Assembly: GCF_014529705.1 (NCBI RefSeq)
Contig: NZ_JAANIH010000049.1
Span: forward strand, 1-64,000
Length of the DNA stretch: 64,000 nt
Direction: 5' to 3'
Origin: Bradyrhizobium campsiandrae
Lineage (GTDB): Bacteria; Pseudomonadota; Alphaproteobacteria; Rhizobiales; Xanthobacteraceae
The notes beneath the pieces are model-generated. The model had not been told where the DNA came from. It saw nothing but the letters and a program-made list of their open reading frames with translations, and did not search any database. A program made the translations under genes and the position numbers. Positions within the stretch are counted from its first letter, which is position 1. Each line of letters starts with the position of its first letter. This document shows, piece by piece, positions 15,625-23,946 of this stretch.

Positions 15625-16359
15625 ATGGGCAGACTACAAGGCAAGACGGCCGTCGTGACCGGCGGCGGCACCGGGATCGGATTTGGCGCGGCGAAACGGT
15701 TCGTCGAGGAAGGCGCGTTCGTCTATTTGTTCGGGCGGCGGCAGGAGCAGCTTGACGCCGCCGTTGCGAAGCTGGGTCCGTCGGCGCGCGCCGTCAGGGG
15801 CTCGGTGACTGACATGACCGACCTCGACCGGCTCTATGCCGCAGTGAAGGCCGAACGCGGCGGGCTCGACATTCTGTTCGCCAATGCCGGCACCGGATTG
15901 TTTGCGCCGCTCGGCGAGATCACGGTCGAGCATTACGATCACATCTTCGACGTCAACGTGAAGGGCCTGGTGTTCTCCGTGCAGAAGGCCCTGCCGCTGA
16001 TGGGCCGCGGCGCGTCGATCATCCTGACCGGTTCGAGCACGGGCGTGATGGGGACGCCGCAGTTCAGCATCTACAGCGCAACCAAGGCCGCGATCCGTAA
16101 TCTCGCGCGCAGCTGGGCGCAGGACCTGCGCGGCACCGGCATCCGCGTCAACGTGCTGTCGCCGGGGCCGACCAAGACGGAGCTGGCGCTGGAGATCGTC
16201 GGCGAGGAAGCCTTCGATGCGCTCGGAAGCTCGACGCCGATCGGGCGTGTCGGCGACCCCTCCGAGACCGGAGCGGTGGCTGCGTTTCTGGCGTCGTCCG
16301 ACAGCAGCTTCATGACCGGCGGCGAGGTCTTCGTCGACGGCGGCCTGGCACAGGTGTGA
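15625..16359 (+). CDS. SDR-family oxidoreductase
   Basis: A 244-residue classical SDR from MGRLQGKTAVV. The cofactor motif is TGGGTGIG, then NAGTG, catalytic Ser in TGSSTGVMG and YSATK with Tyr and Lys. It ends EVFVDGGLAQV. A GAAGGAG site precedes the Met at 15625. Related single SDRs divergent from HxlR genes are common stress-inducible reductases; the substrate is unknown. Confidence 0.9.
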   Translation: MGRLQGKTAVVTGGGTGIGFGAAKRFVEEGAFVYLFGRRQEQLDAAVAKLGPSARAVRGSVTDMTDLDRLYAAVKAERGGLDILFANAGTGLFAPLGEITVEHYDHIFDVNVKGLVFSVQKALPLMGRGASIILTGSSTGVMGTPQFSIYSATKAAIRNLARSWAQDLRGTGIRVNVLSPGPTKTELALEIVGEEAFDALGSSTPIGRVGDPSETGAVAAFLASSDSSFMTGGEVFVDGGLAQV

Positions 16360-16502
16360 GGCGCGTGCGCGAGGGGGCTTGACCGTCGAGGTCGAAGTCC
16401 TCGTCGCTTGGCGCGCTGTTTGACTCACGTCAACGGCGACCTTGCCGCTGTGTGATAGCTGAAGTCTTGGGGCGGATTCCATTCGAACCATGGACATGAA
16501 CG

Positions 16503-17102
16503 ATGATCACGCAAGGCAACATCAACTTCTTTGTCAATTGGGGCAAAGAGCGTCTCGACGAAATGGAAGCGACGCTGACCTCACTCGAGGCCAGCGCCGC
16601 CGAGATGCAGTCCGATGTCCGCGAGAAGGCCGCCAAGGTCCTGGCTGATCTCGGCAAACAGCGCGACGCATTCCGCGAGACCTTGAAAAAGCAGTCGCAG
16701 GCGGGCGAGGCAGCCTGGGGCGAAGCGAAAACGAAGATGGACGCAGATTGGCGCGTGTTCGAGGCTGAGGCCGGAAAATACCTCGAAAGCTTCGGCAAGC
16801 AGCTCGAGCAGCAACAGGCGACGTTCAAGCTTCAGGCGGATGCGCAGCTGAAGGCCTGGCGTGAAATCGCCGACAGGCTCGGCGGCGATGCCGAGAAGTT
16901 CGCGTCCGAGCGTCGTGCGGACATCGATGTCGCGCTGAAGCGCATGAGCGCCGATGCGGCCGAGGCGGAGAAAAAGCTGGAGAAACTGAAACAGGCCGGG
17001 ACCCACTCGTGGTCCGCGCTGATGACCGCCTTGACCGAAACGCGCCATGCCTTCGATCGCGCCAATGAGGCGGCGCGAGAGGCCTTCAAGCGCGCGGCTT
17101 GA
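16503..17102 (+). CDS. Coiled-coil protein of unknown function (phasin-like in layout)
   Basis: A 199-residue, highly charged, Ala/Glu/Lys-rich protein with heptad-like repeats over nearly its whole length (for example EATLTSLEASAAEMQSDVRE). No signal peptide, membrane segment or catalytic motif. The long amphipathic helices recall phasins and apolipoprotein-like proteins, but I see no family signature. It is a single gene closed by a terminator at 17119. Confidence 0.7.
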   Translation: MITQGNINFFVNWGKERLDEMEATLTSLEASAAEMQSDVREKAAKVLADLGKQRDAFRETLKKQSQAGEAAWGEAKTKMDADWRVFEAEAGKYLESFGKQLEQQQATFKLQADAQLKAWREIADRLGGDAEKFASERRADIDVALKRMSADAAEAEKKLEKLKQAGTHSWSALMTALTETRHAFDRANEAAREAFKRAA

Positions 17103-17118
17103 TCAGAGACAATGAAGG

Positions 17119-17148
17119 CGAGGAGACCGACGAAAGGCGGTCTCCTCG
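17119..17148 (+). terminator. Strong hairpin after coiled-coil gene
   Basis: Perfect 11-bp arms CGAGGAGACCG (17119-17129) and CGGTCTCCTCG (17138-17148) with an 8-nt loop. There is no long T run, but the position between convergent genes supports termination. Confidence 0.7.
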
Positions 17149-17178
17149 TAGCAATCGAAGGCTTTGATCGCCGCCGGT

Positions 17179-18063
17179 CTAGATCCCCAAGATCTTCCTT
17201 GCGTTGGCCTTCAGCACCTTCGGCCGGATCTCGTCGCGGATCTCGATCTTTGAGAAATCCGACAGCCAGCGGTCCGGTGTGATCACCGGCCAGTCCGAGC
17301 CGAACAGCATCTTGTCCTGCAGGATCGAGTTGATGTAGCGCACCAGGATCGGCGGGAAATATTTCGGCGACCAGCCGGAGAGGTCGATATAGACGTTCGG
17401 CTTGTGGGTTGCGACCGACAGCGCTTCTTCCTGCCAGGGAAAGGAGGGATGGGCGAGGATGATCTTGAGGTCGGGGAAGTCGGCCGCGACGTCGTCCATG
17501 TACATCGGGTTGGAATATTTCAGCCGCATCCCCATGCCGCCGGGCATGCCCGAGCCGACGCCGGTCTGGCCGGTGTGGAACAGCGCGATCGCGCCGCCAT
17601 TGTTGATTTCTTCGTAGAGCGGATAGGCCATGCGGTCGTTGGCGTAGAAGCCCTGCATGGTCGGATGGAATTTGAATCCGCGCACGCCGTATTCCTCGAT
17701 CAGCTTGCGCGCCTCGCGCGCGCCCAGCTTGCCCTTGTGCGGGTCGATCGAGGCGAACGGGATGAGGACGTCGAGATGGTCGGAAGCGGCCTCGATCATC
17801 TCGTAATTGTTGTAGCGGCGGAAGCCGGTCTCGCGCTCGGCATCGACGGGGAAGATCACCGCGGCGATGTTCTTGGCGCGGTAATAGGCCGCGGTCTCTG
17901 GCACGGTCGGCGGGTGCTTGTTCGGCGACTTGAAGTACTCCGCCATCTGCGCCTGGAAGTCGTCATAGCCGTCATCGGGGTGACAGCCGCAGGGCTCCTC
18001 GGCATGGGTGTGGATGTCGATGGCGACGACTTTGTCGATGTCAGGCAGCTTCAGCTTCGGCAT
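17179..18063 (-). CDS. Amidohydrolase family 2 protein (ACMSD-like metal hydrolase/decarboxylase)
   Basis: A 294-residue TIM-barrel amidohydrolase-2 enzyme. The metal motif is AIDIHTHAEE, followed by GVRGFKFHPTMQG, the LAHPSFPWQ His and the late Asp in FGSDWPV. The group includes decarboxylases such as ACMSD and ring-cleavage hydrolases acting on aromatic metabolites; the substrate is not evident. GGAGGAAA precedes the ATG. A 37-bp near-perfect palindrome at 18082-18118 lies just upstream, suggesting tight repression by a dimeric regulator encoded elsewhere. Confidence 0.88.
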   Translation of the reverse strand: MPKLKLPDIDKVVAIDIHTHAEEPCGCHPDDGYDDFQAQMAEYFKSPNKHPPTVPETAAYYRAKNIAAVIFPVDAERETGFRRYNNYEMIEAASDHLDVLIPFASIDPHKGKLGAREARKLIEEYGVRGFKFHPTMQGFYANDRMAYPLYEEINNGGAIALFHTGQTGVGSGMPGGMGMRLKYSNPMYMDDVAADFPDLKIILAHPSFPWQEEALSVATHKPNVYIDLSGWSPKYFPPILVRYINSILQDKMLFGSDWPVITPDRWLSDFSKIEIRDEIRPKVLKANARKILGI

Positions 18064-18081
18064 TGGTTTCCTCCGGACCGG

Positions 18082-18118
18082 TTGCCAAATTGATTATATG
18101 ATATAACGAATTTGGCAA
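18082..18118. promoter_or_regulatory. 37-bp near-perfect palindrome, candidate operator
   Basis: The dyad is centred on base 18100: outer arms TTGCCAAATT (18082-18091) and AATTTGGCAA (18109-18118), inner arms TTATAT (18094-18099) and ATATAA (18101-18106). 32 of 36 positions are symmetric. It starts 19 bp upstream of the amidohydrolase start codon and is AT-rich in an otherwise GC-rich genome. Confidence 0.75.
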
Positions 18119-18151
18119 GGCGTTGCTGGCGCTCAAATGGCAGCTCGCGCA

Positions 18152-18180
18152 AGTCTTGCGAAGCTCGTCTTCGCAAGACT
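18152..18180. other. Perfect 12-bp inverted repeat (hairpin)
   Basis: Arms AGTCTTGCGAAG (18152-18163) and CTTCGCAAGACT (18169-18180) with a 5-nt loop, in the gap between the divergent amidohydrolase and rpmJ. There is no T run, so it is not a typical terminator. It could be an operator or a transcript hairpin. The rest of the 18064-18419 gap shows only the palindrome and the promoter listed separately. Confidence 0.7.
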
Positions 18181-18276
18181 CGGGCGCGAAGGGCCCAAAT
18201 TGGGCCGATCCGGCCATTTCTACTGTGCATGGGGTTGTTTTCGCGATTTCGCTGGTTGGGAACTCGGCAGTTAACA

Positions 18277-18305
18277 TTGACATGACCTCCCGCCATGCCT
18301 TAAGA
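18277..18305 (+). promoter_or_regulatory. Putative sigma-70 promoter of rpmJ
   Basis: TTGACA (18277-18282), a 17-bp spacer and TTAAGA (18300-18305), about 115 nt upstream of the rpmJ start. Confidence 0.45.
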
Positions 18306-18419
18306 ACCGCCCCATCCCGGGCGGCCGGTCCGCCAGCGGGAAAGATCTCATTTTGCCACATTCGCGCGTGCCGAAACGGTAGTGCCGAACACGGCCTTTC
18401 GAACGTTCAGGATTCTGCC

Positions 18420-18545
18420 ATGAAGGTCCGTAACTCGCTGAAGTCGCTGCGCGGTCGCCATCGCGCCAACCGCCTGGTCCGCCGCAAGGGCCGGGTCTAT
18501 GTGATCAACAAGGTGCAGCGCCGCTTCAAGGCTCGCCAGGGCTGA
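18420..18545 (+). CDS. rpmJ: 50S ribosomal protein bL36
   Basis: 41 residues, MKVRNSLKSLRGRHRANRLV and onward, ending VQRRFKARQG. It is the cysteine-free form of bL36, lacking the CxxC...CxxxxH zinc ligands of the classic protein; the zinc-free form is standard in many alphaproteobacteria. It binds 23S rRNA in the large subunit. Very basic and the usual length. Followed by a hairpin at 18639. Confidence 0.95.
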   Translation: MKVRNSLKSLRGRHRANRLVRRKGRVYVINKVQRRFKARQG

Positions 18546-18638
18546 TCTGCCGAAAGGCTGATCTGCCAAAAGGCTGATCGGCTAACGGCCACGACGCCGC
18601 GCGCGCCCCGCAAGACCACGGTCTCACACGAGTTTGAC

Positions 18639-18668
18639 GCCGCCCCTGCTATGCAAGGGCGGCTTTGC
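18639..18668 (+). terminator. Probable rpmJ terminator
   Basis: Arms GCCGCCC (18639-18645) and GGGCGGC (18657-18663), followed by TTTG. Confidence 0.5.
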
Positions 18669-18685
18669 GCGTTTAGACTTTCCCC

Positions 18686-19324
18686 ATGACCGTGAGATTC
18701 CCTTTTGCACGCACGCTGTGCCTGGCCCTGGTTCTAGGAGCCGCTGGCTTCGCGCCGGCGCTGGCGCAAGATGATCCGGCCCCGCCGGCGAAGCAGCAGA
18801 AGAAGCTGCCGGAGCCGCCCCCCAAATTGCCCAAGGCGGACCGTACCAAGAATCTCGATTTCCTGTTCGGGGCGCTGAAGGCCGCCCCCGATGAGGTCAG
18901 CGCCAAGCATGTCGAGGCGCGGATCTGGGCGATCTGGCTGCAGACCCCGAGCGATACCGCAGCGCTTCTGATGGCGCGGGCCAAGGCCGCGGTCGACGCG
19001 CAGAAGGTCGATGTCGCGATCAAGCTGCTGGATTCCGTCATCAAGCTCCGGCCCGACTACATCGAGGCCTGGAACCGCCGCGCCGCGCTCTATTACGCGC
19101 AGAACGATTATGGCCGCTCGCTCGCCGACATCCGCGAGGTGCTGACCCGCGAGCCCCGTCATTTCGGCGCGCTCGCAGGCCTCGGCATGATCATGCAGGA
19201 CGTCGGTGACGAGAAGCGCGCGCTCGAGGCCTACCGCAAGGCGCTCGCGGTCAATCCGCACCTGGAGAAGATCCCCGATCAGGTGAAGGCCCTGACCGAG
19301 AAGGTCGAAGGCCGCGACATCTAG
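18686..19324 (+). CDS. Exported TPR-repeat protein
   Basis: 212 residues. A signal peptide (MTVRFPFARTLCLALVLG to about ALAQ, residue 28) is followed by a Pro/Lys linker and tetratricopeptide-like repeats from about residue 65, the clearest being YIEAWNRRAALYYAQNDYGR and HFGALAGLGMIMQDVGDEKR. TPRs are protein-binding scaffolds, so it probably acts as a periplasmic partner or assembly factor; the partner is unknown. Single gene. Confidence 0.85.
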   Translation: MTVRFPFARTLCLALVLGAAGFAPALAQDDPAPPAKQQKKLPEPPPKLPKADRTKNLDFLFGALKAAPDEVSAKHVEARIWAIWLQTPSDTAALLMARAKAAVDAQKVDVAIKLLDSVIKLRPDYIEAWNRRAALYYAQNDYGRSLADIREVLTREPRHFGALAGLGMIMQDVGDEKRALEAYRKALAVNPHLEKIPDQVKALTEKVEGRDI

Positions 19325-19449
19325 CGGACAAGTTGATCATTTCCCGAATGATTGCAGCGCCCGCCGATTAACCACGATCGGAAGCGCCATGCCGCAAGGA
19401 CTATTGTCGGCACTGCCGCAGGCCTACCTGCATGGCAGGAGCGAAAGCC

Positions 19450-19710
19450 ATGAAGCGTTTGATCTTTGCTTGCAGCTTGCTGTTGGCGTCGGGAACGATG
19501 AGCCTCGCCGACGGACTGTTCTGGGTGGTCGGCAATCGCGCCACCGGCAAATGCAACATCGTGACCAGCAATCCGGTCATCGATGGCGACATCTGGTTCG
19601 GCGACGGCCCCTACAAGTCCAAGGCCGATGCCAGGCTTGCCCGCTCGACCATCCGCGCCTGTCCGGCGCTCACGCCCGACGAGGAAAAGGCCGAGGACGA
19701 CGCGGGCTAG
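19450..19710 (+). CDS. Small exported protein, unknown function
   Basis: An 86-residue secreted protein. Signal peptide MKRLIFACSLLLASGTMSLA, then a compact domain with two cysteines (GKCNIV and RACPAL) and an acidic tail. AGGAG lies 9 nt before the ATG, favouring this Met over one six codons upstream. Similar small proteins of the layout WVVGNRATGKCNIV... occur in Bradyrhizobium (from memory, not searched). Its stop overlaps the end of a convergent small gene. Confidence 0.7.
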   Translation: MKRLIFACSLLLASGTMSLADGLFWVVGNRATGKCNIVTSNPVIDGDIWFGDGPYKSKADARLARSTIRACPALTPDEEKAEDDAG

Positions 19711-19889
19711 TGCAGGACGCTGGTGCCGCGTTCGGCGAGACCGCGGTCGGCGGCCGCGGCATAGGCCTTGGCGAGCTCGCTCTCGAGGTGCTCGTTGATC
19801 AGGAGCAGCGCCCGCACGGCACCGCGCAAGTCGCCATTGCAGCTTGCGACGATCTCGTCGATTGCGGTGTCGTTCGATCTGAAGCTCAT
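19707..19889 (-). CDS. Small cytoplasmic protein, unknown function
   Basis: A 60-residue protein starting MSFRSNDTAIDEIVASCNGD and continuing with a helical DLRGAVRALLLINEHLESEL segment. A GGAGG site 9 nt before the ATG fixes the start. It ends overlapping the convergent secreted-protein gene by 4 bp. No known family recognised. Confidence 0.65.
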   Translation of the reverse strand: MSFRSNDTAIDEIVASCNGDLRGAVRALLLINEHLESELAKAYAAAADRGLAERGTSVLH

Positions 19890-20218
19890 CGAAAAATCCT
19901 CCGGTTCAAACCAGGACATTCTGCCGGTCCTTGCCGCATCCCCGAGGTTGCGAGGAGGGATCGGCGCCCATCCGCGCCTAGATGGCGGAACCGACCGTGG
20001 CGATTATATGGAAGGCGCGATGACGACTGCATGAAGCTGGTCCGAAGCTTATGCATCGTCGGGCGGGATGATTGATTCTGTTGGATTTTTCAGTTCTCTG
20101 ATTGTGCACATATCCACAGGGGCGGCATTTCCTGTGGACGCGTCGAACGCCCTTGCGCGAAACCACCGCCGACGTCATCCGTAACTGCGATGTGCCCTGG
20201 ATCGCCCGGACTCTCTTC
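19890..20218. other. Intergenic region without a recognised gene
   Basis: 329 bp upstream of the hydrolase at 20219. It contains an isolated near match to a DnaA box (ATATCCACA near 20111), with no others around it, so no origin is called. The downstream frame is open from about 20102 but has no good start before 20219. Confidence 0.4.
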
Positions 20219-21175
20219 ATGATCGTGATGTCAGCCGTGACGGCGCTGGTGTTGCTGGCGCTGCTCACACAGGCCGGCGTTGTTGCCGTGCAACGCGCCT
20301 TTCCGCCCCAGGGCCGAATGATCGAGGTCGAGGACGCGACCCTTCACGTGGTCGACATCGGTCCGCGCGATGCCCGCCCGCCGATCGTGATGCTGCACGG
20401 CGCGAGCTCCAATCTTGAAGCGATGCGGCGTCCGCTTGGCGACCTCCTCGCCGAGCAGCACCGTGTCATCCTGATCGATCGCCCTGGCCACGGCTGGAGT
20501 ACCCGCGCGCGGCAACAGGATTCGACGCCGGAGATCCAGGCGCGGATGATCGACGCGGCGCTCGGCAGGCTCGGGGTCGATCGCGCGATCTTCGTCGTGC
20601 ATTCCTGGAGCGGCGCGCTCGGCGCACGGCTGGCGCTCGACCATGCGGAGCGCGTTGCCGGTCTCGTGATGCTGGCGCCGGTGACCCATCCCTGGCGCGG
20701 CGGCGTCGGCCGCTACAACGAGATCATCGCAACGCCGATGATCGGTCCGCTGCTCGCCTACACGATCACGTTGCCGCTGGGCTATTTCGTCACGGAGTCA
20801 GGTGCACGAAACGTGTTCCTGCCGCAGACGATGCCTGACGGATTCGTGAAGGACTCCGCGACGCCGCTCTTGCTGCGCCCGCGCGAATTCATCGCCAATG
20901 CCTATGATCTGGTGACGCTGAAGGCGGCGGTGGCCGCGCAGGCCGCGCGTTACGGCGAGATCACGCTGCCTGTCACGATCATCGCTGGCGAGCCAGACAA
21001 GACGGTAAAGACCGACATCCACGCGCGCCCGTTCGCAGCGGCGGTACCGAATGCCAAGCTGATCGTGCTGCCAGATCTCGGCCACATGGTGCAGAACGCG
21101 GTGCCGGAGCTCGTGAAGGCGGAGATCGAGACGATGATCGGTCACATCGCTCCGGCGCAGGCGGCCGCCGATTAG
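20219..21175 (+). CDS. Membrane-anchored alpha/beta hydrolase
   Basis: About 318 residues from the Met at 20219. One N-terminal membrane segment (SAVTALVLLALLTQAGVVAV) leads to an alpha/beta hydrolase domain with oxyanion segment MLHGASSNLEAMR, nucleophile elbow VVHSWSGALG (Ser at about 129), acid in AGEPDKTV and His in LGHMVQ. The elbow has Val where most have Gly before HS. The start is uncertain: no candidate has a convincing ribosome site and Met at 20228 is an alternative. Substrate unknown. Confidence 0.8.
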   Translation: MIVMSAVTALVLLALLTQAGVVAVQRAFPPQGRMIEVEDATLHVVDIGPRDARPPIVMLHGASSNLEAMRRPLGDLLAEQHRVILIDRPGHGWSTRARQQDSTPEIQARMIDAALGRLGVDRAIFVVHSWSGALGARLALDHAERVAGLVMLAPVTHPWRGGVGRYNEIIATPMIGPLLAYTITLPLGYFVTESGARNVFLPQTMPDGFVKDSATPLLLRPREFIANAYDLVTLKAAVAAQAARYGEITLPVTIIAGEPDKTVKTDIHARPFAAAVPNAKLIVLPDLGHMVQNAVPELVKAEIETMIGHIAPAQAAAD

Positions 21176-21192
21176 CGGCCGCCGTTCACCGC

Positions 21193-21603
21193 TTACTGCT
21201 TGATCTTCCCGTCCTTGTCGAACTGGGAGACATAGGTCCAGAGATTGTTGATCTCGGTGTCGTTCTTGATGCCGGCGAATGCCATCTTGGTGCCGGGGAT
21301 CTTGGCCTTAGGGTCCTTGATGTATTCCTTGAACTGGGCCTCGTTCCAGGTGATGCCGGAATTCTTGTTCGCATCCGAATAGTTGTAGTCCGGCGCGGTG
21401 CCGGACTTGCGGCCGTCCAGACCGTTGAGCTCGGGGCCGACCTTGTTCTTGGCGCCCTCGCCGATCGCGTGGCAGGCCAGGCATTTATTGAACGACGTCT
21501 TGCCGGCTGCCGCGTCCTGCGCCATCGCTTTGGAAGACATGGCGGTGGAGGCTGCGGCAGTCATGGTGAGCGCAACCAGCGCGCCGAAAGTCAGTTTTTT
21601 CAT
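21193..21603 (-). CDS. cycA: c-type cytochrome, cytochrome c550-like
   Basis: 136 residues. A signal peptide (MKKLTFGALVALTMTAAAST to about AMAQ) is followed by one haem-binding CLACH motif and a class I cytochrome c fold with VGPELNGLDGR and a late Met ligand in GTKMAFAG. It strongly resembles soluble periplasmic cytochrome c550 of Bradyrhizobium, an electron carrier to terminal oxidases or nitrate respiration; the symbol is by resemblance. Divergent from glcD across 229 bp that hold no evident gene. Confidence 0.88.
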   Translation of the reverse strand: MKKLTFGALVALTMTAAASTAMSSKAMAQDAAAGKTSFNKCLACHAIGEGAKNKVGPELNGLDGRKSGTAPDYNYSDANKNSGITWNEAQFKEYIKDPKAKIPGTKMAFAGIKNDTEINNLWTYVSQFDKDGKIKQ

Positions 21604-21832
21604 AGGATGCTCTTCGTCTCTTTCCCGGGTCAGATTGAGGGTCGTGGTTTTGGCAGGTCCGGTGCTCGTGGACAAGCCGGGAAACCTTGGCAGGTATTGC
21701 GATAGCAGACTTGCCCCAGAGAGAACTTGCGCTGCAACAAATCAATGCGACCTTTGGAGGACCTGTTCAAATATGCTCAGGCATGATTGATTTGGCGGGA
21801 ACAACTTCAATGCCGGACGAAGGTTTCGCAAT

Positions 21833-23326
21833 ATGGCCATCATGATGCCCGCGAGCGATCAGGCGGTGCTTGCGCGCCGCGCGGAGATCGTTGCCGCATT
21901 GCGCGCAATCGCGCCCGGCGAGGGCGTGATCGATACGCCTGCCGAGATGCGGGCCTATGAATCCGACGGGCTGACCGCCTATCGGCAGCCGCCGATGGTC
22001 GTGGTGTTGCCCGACACGACCGAGCAGGTCTCGCTCATCCTGAAATATTGTGCCGCTCACGGCATCAAGGTGGTGCCGCGGGGCTCCGGAACCTCGCTGT
22101 CCGGCGGTGCGCTGCCGCTGGAAGACGGCGTGCTGCTCGGGCTCGGCAAGTTCAAGCGCATCCGCGAGATCGATTTCGACAACCGCGTGGTCGTCACCGA
22201 GCCCGGCGTCACCAACCTTGCGATCAGCCAGGCGGTCGCGCATGCCGGCTTCTATTATGCGCCGGATCCGTCCTCGCAGATCGCCTGCTCGATCGGCGGC
22301 AATGTCGCGGAAAACTCCGGCGGCGTGCATTGCCTGAAATACGGCATGACCACCAACAATGTGCTCGGTTGCGAGATCGTGCTGATGAGCGGCGAGATCC
22401 TGCGCATCGGCGGCAAGGGGTGTGAGAATGCCGGTTACGATCTGATGGGCGTCATCACCGGCTCGGAAGGGCTGCTCGGCGTCATCACTGAGATCACCGT
22501 GCGCATCCTGCAGAAGCCGGAGACGGCGCGCGCGCTGATGGTCGGCTTTGCGCAAGTCGAGGCCGCCGGCGAATGCGTGGCGCGCATCATCGGTGCGGGC
22601 ATTATTCCCGGTGGCATGGAGATGATGGACAAGCCGGCGATCCACGCCGCCGAAGCCTTCGTCCATGCCGGTTATCCGCTCGACGTCGAGGCGCTGCTGA
22701 TCATCGAGCTCGACGGCCCCCAGATCGAGGTCGACGAGCTGATCACACGGGTCGAGACCATCGCCAATGCTTGCGGCTCGACCACCTGCCAGATCTCGAA
22801 TTCGGAGGCCGAGCGCAATCTGTTCTGGGCCGGCCGCAAGGCCGCGTTCCCCGCGGTCGGCCGCATCTCGCCCGACTATCTCTGCATGGACGGCACCATT
22901 CCGCGCGGTGCCCTGCCGAAGGCGCTGGCGCGCATCCGCGAGCTCGGCGAAAAGTACCAGCTCGGCTGCGCCAACGTGTTCCACGCCGGCGACGGCAATC
23001 TGCATCCGCTGATCCTTTACGATGCCAACAAGCCCGGCGAGATCGAGCGCGCCGAAGCTTTCGGTGCCGACATCCTGCGCGCCTGCGTCGAGTTCGGCGG
23101 CGTGCTCACCGGCGAGCATGGCGTCGGCATCGAGAAGCGCGACCTGATGGGCGACATGTTCAGCGAGGTCGATCTCAACCAACAGCAGCGGCTGAAATGC
23201 GCGTTCGACGCGCAGGGCCTGCTCAACCCTGGCAAGGTGTTTCCGACCCTGCATCGCTGCGCCGAGCTTGGCCGCATGCATGTCCATGCCGGCAAGCTGG
23301 CGTTTCCGGATATTCCGCGGTTCTAG
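21833..23326 (+). CDS. glcD: Glycolate oxidase FAD subunit GlcD
   Basis: A 497-residue FAD-linked (PCMH-type) dehydrogenase subunit. FAD-binding segments are VPRGSGTSLSGGALPLEDG and IGGNVAENSGGVHCLKYG, and the C-terminal FAD-oxidase domain has HAGDGNLHPLI and GEHGVG. With GlcE and GlcF it oxidises glycolate to glyoxylate at the membrane; related three-part enzymes oxidise D-lactate. A GAAGG site precedes the ATG. glcE and glcF follow after a small opposite-strand gene, so glcD may be transcribed separately. Confidence 0.93.
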   Translation: MAIMMPASDQAVLARRAEIVAALRAIAPGEGVIDTPAEMRAYESDGLTAYRQPPMVVVLPDTTEQVSLILKYCAAHGIKVVPRGSGTSLSGGALPLEDGVLLGLGKFKRIREIDFDNRVVVTEPGVTNLAISQAVAHAGFYYAPDPSSQIACSIGGNVAENSGGVHCLKYGMTTNNVLGCEIVLMSGEILRIGGKGCENAGYDLMGVITGSEGLLGVITEITVRILQKPETARALMVGFAQVEAAGECVARIIGAGIIPGGMEMMDKPAIHAAEAFVHAGYPLDVEALLIIELDGPQIEVDELITRVETIANACGSTTCQISNSEAERNLFWAGRKAAFPAVGRISPDYLCMDGTIPRGALPKALARIRELGEKYQLGCANVFHAGDGNLHPLILYDANKPGEIERAEAFGADILRACVEFGGVLTGEHGVGIEKRDLMGDMFSEVDLNQQQRLKCAFDAQGLLNPGKVFPTLHRCAELGRMHVHAGKLAFPDIPRF

Positions 23327-23376
23327 GTTTTGCGGAGAGAAGCACTTGCGATGCGAGCGCTTCTCTCCACGAGCGT

Positions 23377-23712
23377 TCACAGCAGCCCGTATTGCGCCCG
23401 CTCGCGCTTTGCCAAGAGTGGCAGCGCCTGGCCAGCGATGTAGGTCTTGAAGTGCGCGCTTTCCTGATGCGCCTTGAAGGCGGCCTCGTCCCGGAACAGC
23501 TCGTAGAACAGGAACTGGGCCGGATTGTCCTTCGCGCGCGAAATCAGGAACAGCTTGACGCCGTCCTCGCGCTGCGCCTCCGGCAGGAAGCGATCGAGGA
23601 TCCCGGCAATTCTGTCGGCCTCGCCGGGCTTCGCCTCCCATTGCGCGACCACCAGCAGCCCGCCGCCATCGACGGCGTCGCTGATCGATTTCTGCGTGGC
23701 GTAGTGGTTCAT
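23377..23712 (-). CDS. ABM-domain putative quinol monooxygenase
   Basis: A 111-residue antibiotic-biosynthesis-monooxygenase-like ferredoxin fold: LLVVAQWEAKPGEADRI, then FLFYELFRDEAAFKAHQESAHF. Members of the YgiN group oxidise quinols without a cofactor or are small dimeric proteins of unclear role. It lies on the opposite strand inside the glycolate oxidase cluster, between glcD and glcE; a link to glycolate metabolism is not evident. Confidence 0.85.
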   Translation of the reverse strand: MNHYATQKSISDAVDGGGLLVVAQWEAKPGEADRIAGILDRFLPEAQREDGVKLFLISRAKDNPAQFLFYELFRDEAAFKAHQESAHFKTYIAGQALPLLAKRERAQYGLL

Positions 23713-23946
23713 GGCGGTTCCTCCTTGTCTGTCCCGATCGCATGGTCTCCAGTGCGATCGGCGCAGATTTGTAGCGACGGCCTGCCCGCTTTGGTTCGCC
23801 GGCGATCGAAGTGTCGATGTCGTGAACGCTTCGGTCGTGATCGAACTATTATTGCGGTCTGCGGCGCGTTCCCAATGCGCCGGCGAGCAGAGATGGCGTC
23901 ACGTCAGATTTGATTTTGGCGGCGAATTTCGCTACCGCCTTCTCCC

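Noticed and set aside
20103..20121. DnaA-box-like ATATCCACA
   Set aside because: A single imperfect box with no cluster, no AT-rich unwinding region and no dnaA, parA or repABC genes nearby.
21767..23743. 658-codon open frame antisense to glcD
   Set aside because: Shadow of a certain gene, with low-complexity composition and no start signal.
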